This document shows, piece after piece, positions 61,673-64,000 of a stretch of DNA of 64,000 nucleotides. The DNA comes from an uncultured Pelagibacteraceae bacterium (GTDB taxonomy: Bacteria > Pseudomonadota > Alphaproteobacteria > Pelagibacterales > Pelagibacteraceae), in NCBI GenBank assembly GCA_913050185.1, contig CAJXBA010000002.1, forward strand, positions 17,137-81,136. The letters run 5' to 3'. The notes beneath the pieces are model-generated. The model saw only the letters and a program-made list of their open reading frames with translations, did no database searches and had not been told where the DNA came from. Numbering within the stretch: position 1 is the first letter of the stretch; each line of letters starts with the position of its first letter. Both the position numbers and the translations under genes were made by a program.

Positions 61673-62826
61673 TTAAAATAATTTATTAATATATTATGAT
61701 ATATATGAGTTAATTTTTTTAGATCTGAAACAGATACAGCTTCATCAACTTTATGCATGGTTTTTCCAGCTAGACCAAATTCCACGCACGGCGATATTTT
61801 TCTTATAAATCTTGCATCTGATGTTCCCCCAGAAGTTGACAATTTTGGTTTTATTTTTGTTATCTTTTTGATGGTTTTTTGAATCATATAAGTTGTTTTG
61901 TTAGGAATTGTTAAAAACGCATCTCCCGATACCATGTACGAAATTTTGAAGGAACATTTACTTTTTCTACAAGCATTTTTAAAAACATTATTTAATTTTT
62001 TTTTTAAGGAACTTGATGAATGCTTGTTGTTGAATCTTATATTAAAAGTTGCCGTTATTTTGGCTGGAATAACGTTATCAGCCGTATTTTCAGTGTTCAT
62101 TTTAACTATCTCAAGGTTTGAAGGTTGAAAGTTTTTCGTTCCTTGATCTAGTTTTATATTTTCAATTCGATCCAATATTTTTGCCATAACAGGCACTGGA
62201 TTGTTGGCATCACGTGGGTAGGCGACGTGACCTTGTGTTCCACAAACTGTTAGATATCCAGTTATACTTCCTCTCCTACCAATCTTCATCATTTGTCCAA
62301 GCTTACTTGGATTGGTAGGTTCTCCCACTAAGCAAAAATCAATTTTTTCTCTCTCTTTTTTTAAATATTCAACAACCCTTTTCGTTCCGTTGATAGCTAT
62401 TCCTTCTTCATCACCAGTAATTAATAAGCTTAAAGAGCCTTTAAATTTTTTATTTCTAGCTTTAAATCTACTGACCGCCGCAACAAAACATGCAATCGAA
62501 GATTTCATATCATTTGCACCTCGCCCTATTAAATTATTTTTTTTGACCGTGGGTTTAAAAGGATTTACTGTCCAATCATTTATATTTCCCGGAGGCACAA
62601 CATCCGTATGACCAGCGTAACAAAAATTAGGTCTAGATTTTCCAAGCCTTGCATATAAATTTTTAACAGGTTTTGAAGTTTTTGTTTTAAATTCCAAAAT
62701 TTTGCATTTAAAACCCAAAGATCTTAATTTTCTTGATAAAAAATTAATTGTTCCAGCATCAACAGGAGTAATGCTCGGAAATTTAATTAGCTCTTTGGCT
62801 AATTTTAATTCATTAATAATCAGCAT
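61669..62826 (-). CDS. dapE: Succinyl-diaminopimelate desuccinylase
   Basis: 385 residues, M20 metallopeptidase family. LIKFPSITPVDAG is the start, YAGHTDVVPPG has the first metal ligands, GRGANDMKSSIACFVAAV the bridging Asp, and ITGDEEGIAINGT the catalytic Glu pair. TSGGTSDARFI and CVEFGLAGKTMHKVDEAV close the site. It releases L,L-diaminopimelate for lysine and murein. dapD lies 4 nt upstream. Confidence 0.94.
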   Translation of the reverse strand: MLIINELKLAKELIKFPSITPVDAGTINFLSRKLRSLGFKCKILEFKTKTSKPVKNLYARLGKSRPNFCYAGHTDVVPPGNINDWTVNPFKPTVKKNNLIGRGANDMKSSIACFVAAVSRFKARNKKFKGSLSLLITGDEEGIAINGTKRVVEYLKKEREKIDFCLVGEPTNPSKLGQMMKIGRRGSITGYLTVCGTQGHVAYPRDANNPVPVMAKILDRIENIKLDQGTKNFQPSNLEIVKMNTENTADNVIPAKITATFNIRFNNKHSSSSLKKKLNNVFKNACRKSKCSFKISYMVSGDAFLTIPNKTTYMIQKTIKKITKIKPKLSTSGGTSDARFIRKISPCVEFGLAGKTMHKVDEAVSVSDLKKLTHIYHNILINYFK

Positions 62827-62830
62827 TAGC

Positions 62831-63658
62831 TTATTCTCTTAACAAATCATTAATTGATGTTTTTGATCTAGTTTTTTCATCAACTTGTTTAATTATCACA
62901 GCGCAATATAGAGCAGGTTCGCTGGGATTGTTTTTGCTCGGCATGCTACCAGGAACCACTACTGAATAAGGTGGAATTTTTCCATACAAGACTTCTCCTG
63001 TAGATCTATTAATGATTTTTGTTGAAGCACCTATAAACACACCCATTGATAAAACTGATCCTTCTCCAACAATAACTCCTTCTACGATTTCGGAACGCGC
63101 TCCAAGAAAACAGTTATCTTCTATTATGGTTGGATTTGCCTGCATTGGTTCTAAAACTCCACCAATTCCGGCTCCACCCGATATATGACAATTCTTTCCA
63201 ACCTGAGCACACGAGCCAACTGAGGCCCAGGTATCGATCATTGTACCCTCATTAACGTAAGCTCCAAGGTTTACAAAACTTGGCATCAAAACTACATTTT
63301 TTGCAATGTAAGCACCTTTCCTTATTACTCCGTTAGGAACAGATCTAAATCCAGATTTTAAAAGTTGATCTTTTGTCCAGTCTGAAGTTTTACCTTTTAC
63401 TTTGTCAAACCAAGTTGCATAAGGGCCCGAGATAGTTTCCATTTCGTTAACCCTAAAACTTAAAAGGATTGCTTTTTTTGCCCATTGATTAACTAACCAT
63501 TCATTATTTTTTTTTTCAGCAACTCTTAATTTTCCAGAATCTAATAAATTAATTGTCTCCGAGATAGCATCCAATATATTTTTATCAGAATTTTTGTTTA
63601 TCTGATTTTTATTTTCCCATGCCTCGTTAATTATTTTTTCAAAGGGTTCAAGATTCAT
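62831..63658 (-). CDS. dapD: Tetrahydrodipicolinate N-succinyltransferase
   Basis: 275 residues. The N-terminal helical domain is followed by left-handed beta-helix hexapeptide repeats from about residue 105 ([32 protein letters not shown], then [13 protein letters not shown]). It makes the DAP pathway intermediate consumed before dapE. It follows the nucleotidase gene at a 1-nt gap. Confidence 0.95.
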   Translation of the reverse strand: MNLEPFEKIINEAWENKNQINKNSDKNILDAISETINLLDSGKLRVAEKKNNEWLVNQWAKKAILLSFRVNEMETISGPYATWFDKVKGKTSDWTKDQLLKSGFRSVPNGVIRKGAYIAKNVVLMPSFVNLGAYVNEGTMIDTWASVGSCAQVGKNCHISGGAGIGGVLEPMQANPTIIEDNCFLGARSEIVEGVIVGEGSVLSMGVFIGASTKIINRSTGEVLYGKIPPYSVVVPGSMPSKNNPSEPALYCAVIIKQVDEKTRSKTSINDLLRE

Positions 63659-63659
63659 T

Positions 63660-64000
63660 TTACGATTTTAATAAATTAATTTTTTTTAATAATTTTGTTA
63701 AATTTTTTGTTTTGTAATTAACGAAATTACTATCCGAAAATTTAGCAGCCCAAGGTTCATCATTTTCGATCCAAATTGTTTTCATACCTATTTCATATGC
63801 CGGTTTTAAATTTCTTGCAATATCCTCAATAAGTACGCATGCGTTTGGGTCAATTTTGTGTTTTTTCACTAACTTTTTATAAGGTTCTATTCTGGGCTTT
63901 GGTATAAAGTTACAATCAACTATATCAAAAATATCATCAAAATATTGATCGATTCCAATTTTTTGAGTTACATTTAAAGCATGCTTTCTAGAACTGTTAG
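63660..64000 (-). CDS. HAD-family pyrimidine 5'-nucleotidase, 5' end cut by the window
   Basis: The frame stays open upstream of the GTG at 63869 through the window edge, so only the last 113 residues are visible. HAD motif II is NSSRKHA near the cut end, motif III the Lys of [10 protein letters not shown], and motif [21 protein letters not shown]. The length and motifs fit SDT1/YjjG-like pyrimidine 5'-nucleotidases. It sits directly upstream of dapD, a common alphaproteobacterial pairing. The N-terminal DxD motif is outside the window. Confidence 0.85.
   Translation of the reverse strand, partial: NSSRKHALNVTQKIGIDQYFDDIFDIVDCNFIPKPRIEPYKKLVKKHKIDPNACVLIEDIARNLKPAYEIGMKTIWIENDEPWAAKFSDSNFVNYKTKNLTKLLKKINLLKS

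Overview
The window is a compact, AT-rich chromosome segment that looks like an alphaproteobacterium of the SAR11 (Pelagibacterales) type. The support is the very low G+C, gene gaps of a few bases or short overlaps almost everywhere, a class I lysyl-tRNA synthetase, the helicase/fdxA/carD block, J-domain/cobS/cobT, and SAR11-like small proteins. The taxon is inferred from protein character and gene order; no rRNA gene is present. The window cuts a gene at each end: an HNH nuclease on the left and a HAD nucleotidase on the right.

Layout. 1-7.5 kb: HNH nuclease, dsbB, YqaA, small proteins, MOSC protein, SNase-like nuclease, YqgE, a bile-acid-symporter-family carrier, tRNA-Arg(CCT), pcm, acylphosphatase, tRNA-Leu(CAA) and an acyl-CoA synthetase. 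7.6-11.7 kb: a 19-residue Lys/Arg-only-type peptide gene with its own terminator, then carD-fdxA-terB-helicase on the minus strand. 11.8-18.5 kb: acetoacetyl-CoA synthetase, an aminotransferase and a TAXI-type TRAP transporter with a strong terminator between binding protein and permease. 18.5-29.8 kb: thioesterase, tRNA-Arg(ACG), an orphan lipoyl-domain protein, a DMT transporter, uppP, gltD-gltB, an alpha/beta hydrolase and a glycosyltransferase. 29.8-38.3 kb: translation operon thrS-infC-rpmI-rplT-pheS-pheT-lepA and tRNA-Ser(GGA).

38.3-41.3 kb is the most unusual stretch: an accessory island with a secreted MORN-repeat protein and five related genes for 17-19-residue, Trp-containing hydrophobic peptides (copies A-E). 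Each has its own Shine-Dalgarno sequence, and each stop codon is followed 26-35 nt later by a long inverted repeat. Four copies also share a TTGATT box upstream. I recognise no described family matching this arrangement. It is the best candidate for an undescribed system: a multicopy small-RNA-plus-membrane-micropeptide module, or a type I toxin-like family.

41.3-64 kb is mostly housekeeping: NlpC/P60, AmpG and TrkH; lysK-pyrD; ccdA and a TauE/SafE permease; rpmB and a queuosine-precursor transporter; J-domain/cobS/cobT; bolA; aroK-aroB; two proteins of unknown function; def-fmt-truA; then dapD-dapE, an asparaginase and a deacetylase-family protein on the minus strand. No rRNA, CRISPR array, insertion sequence or phage gene was seen.
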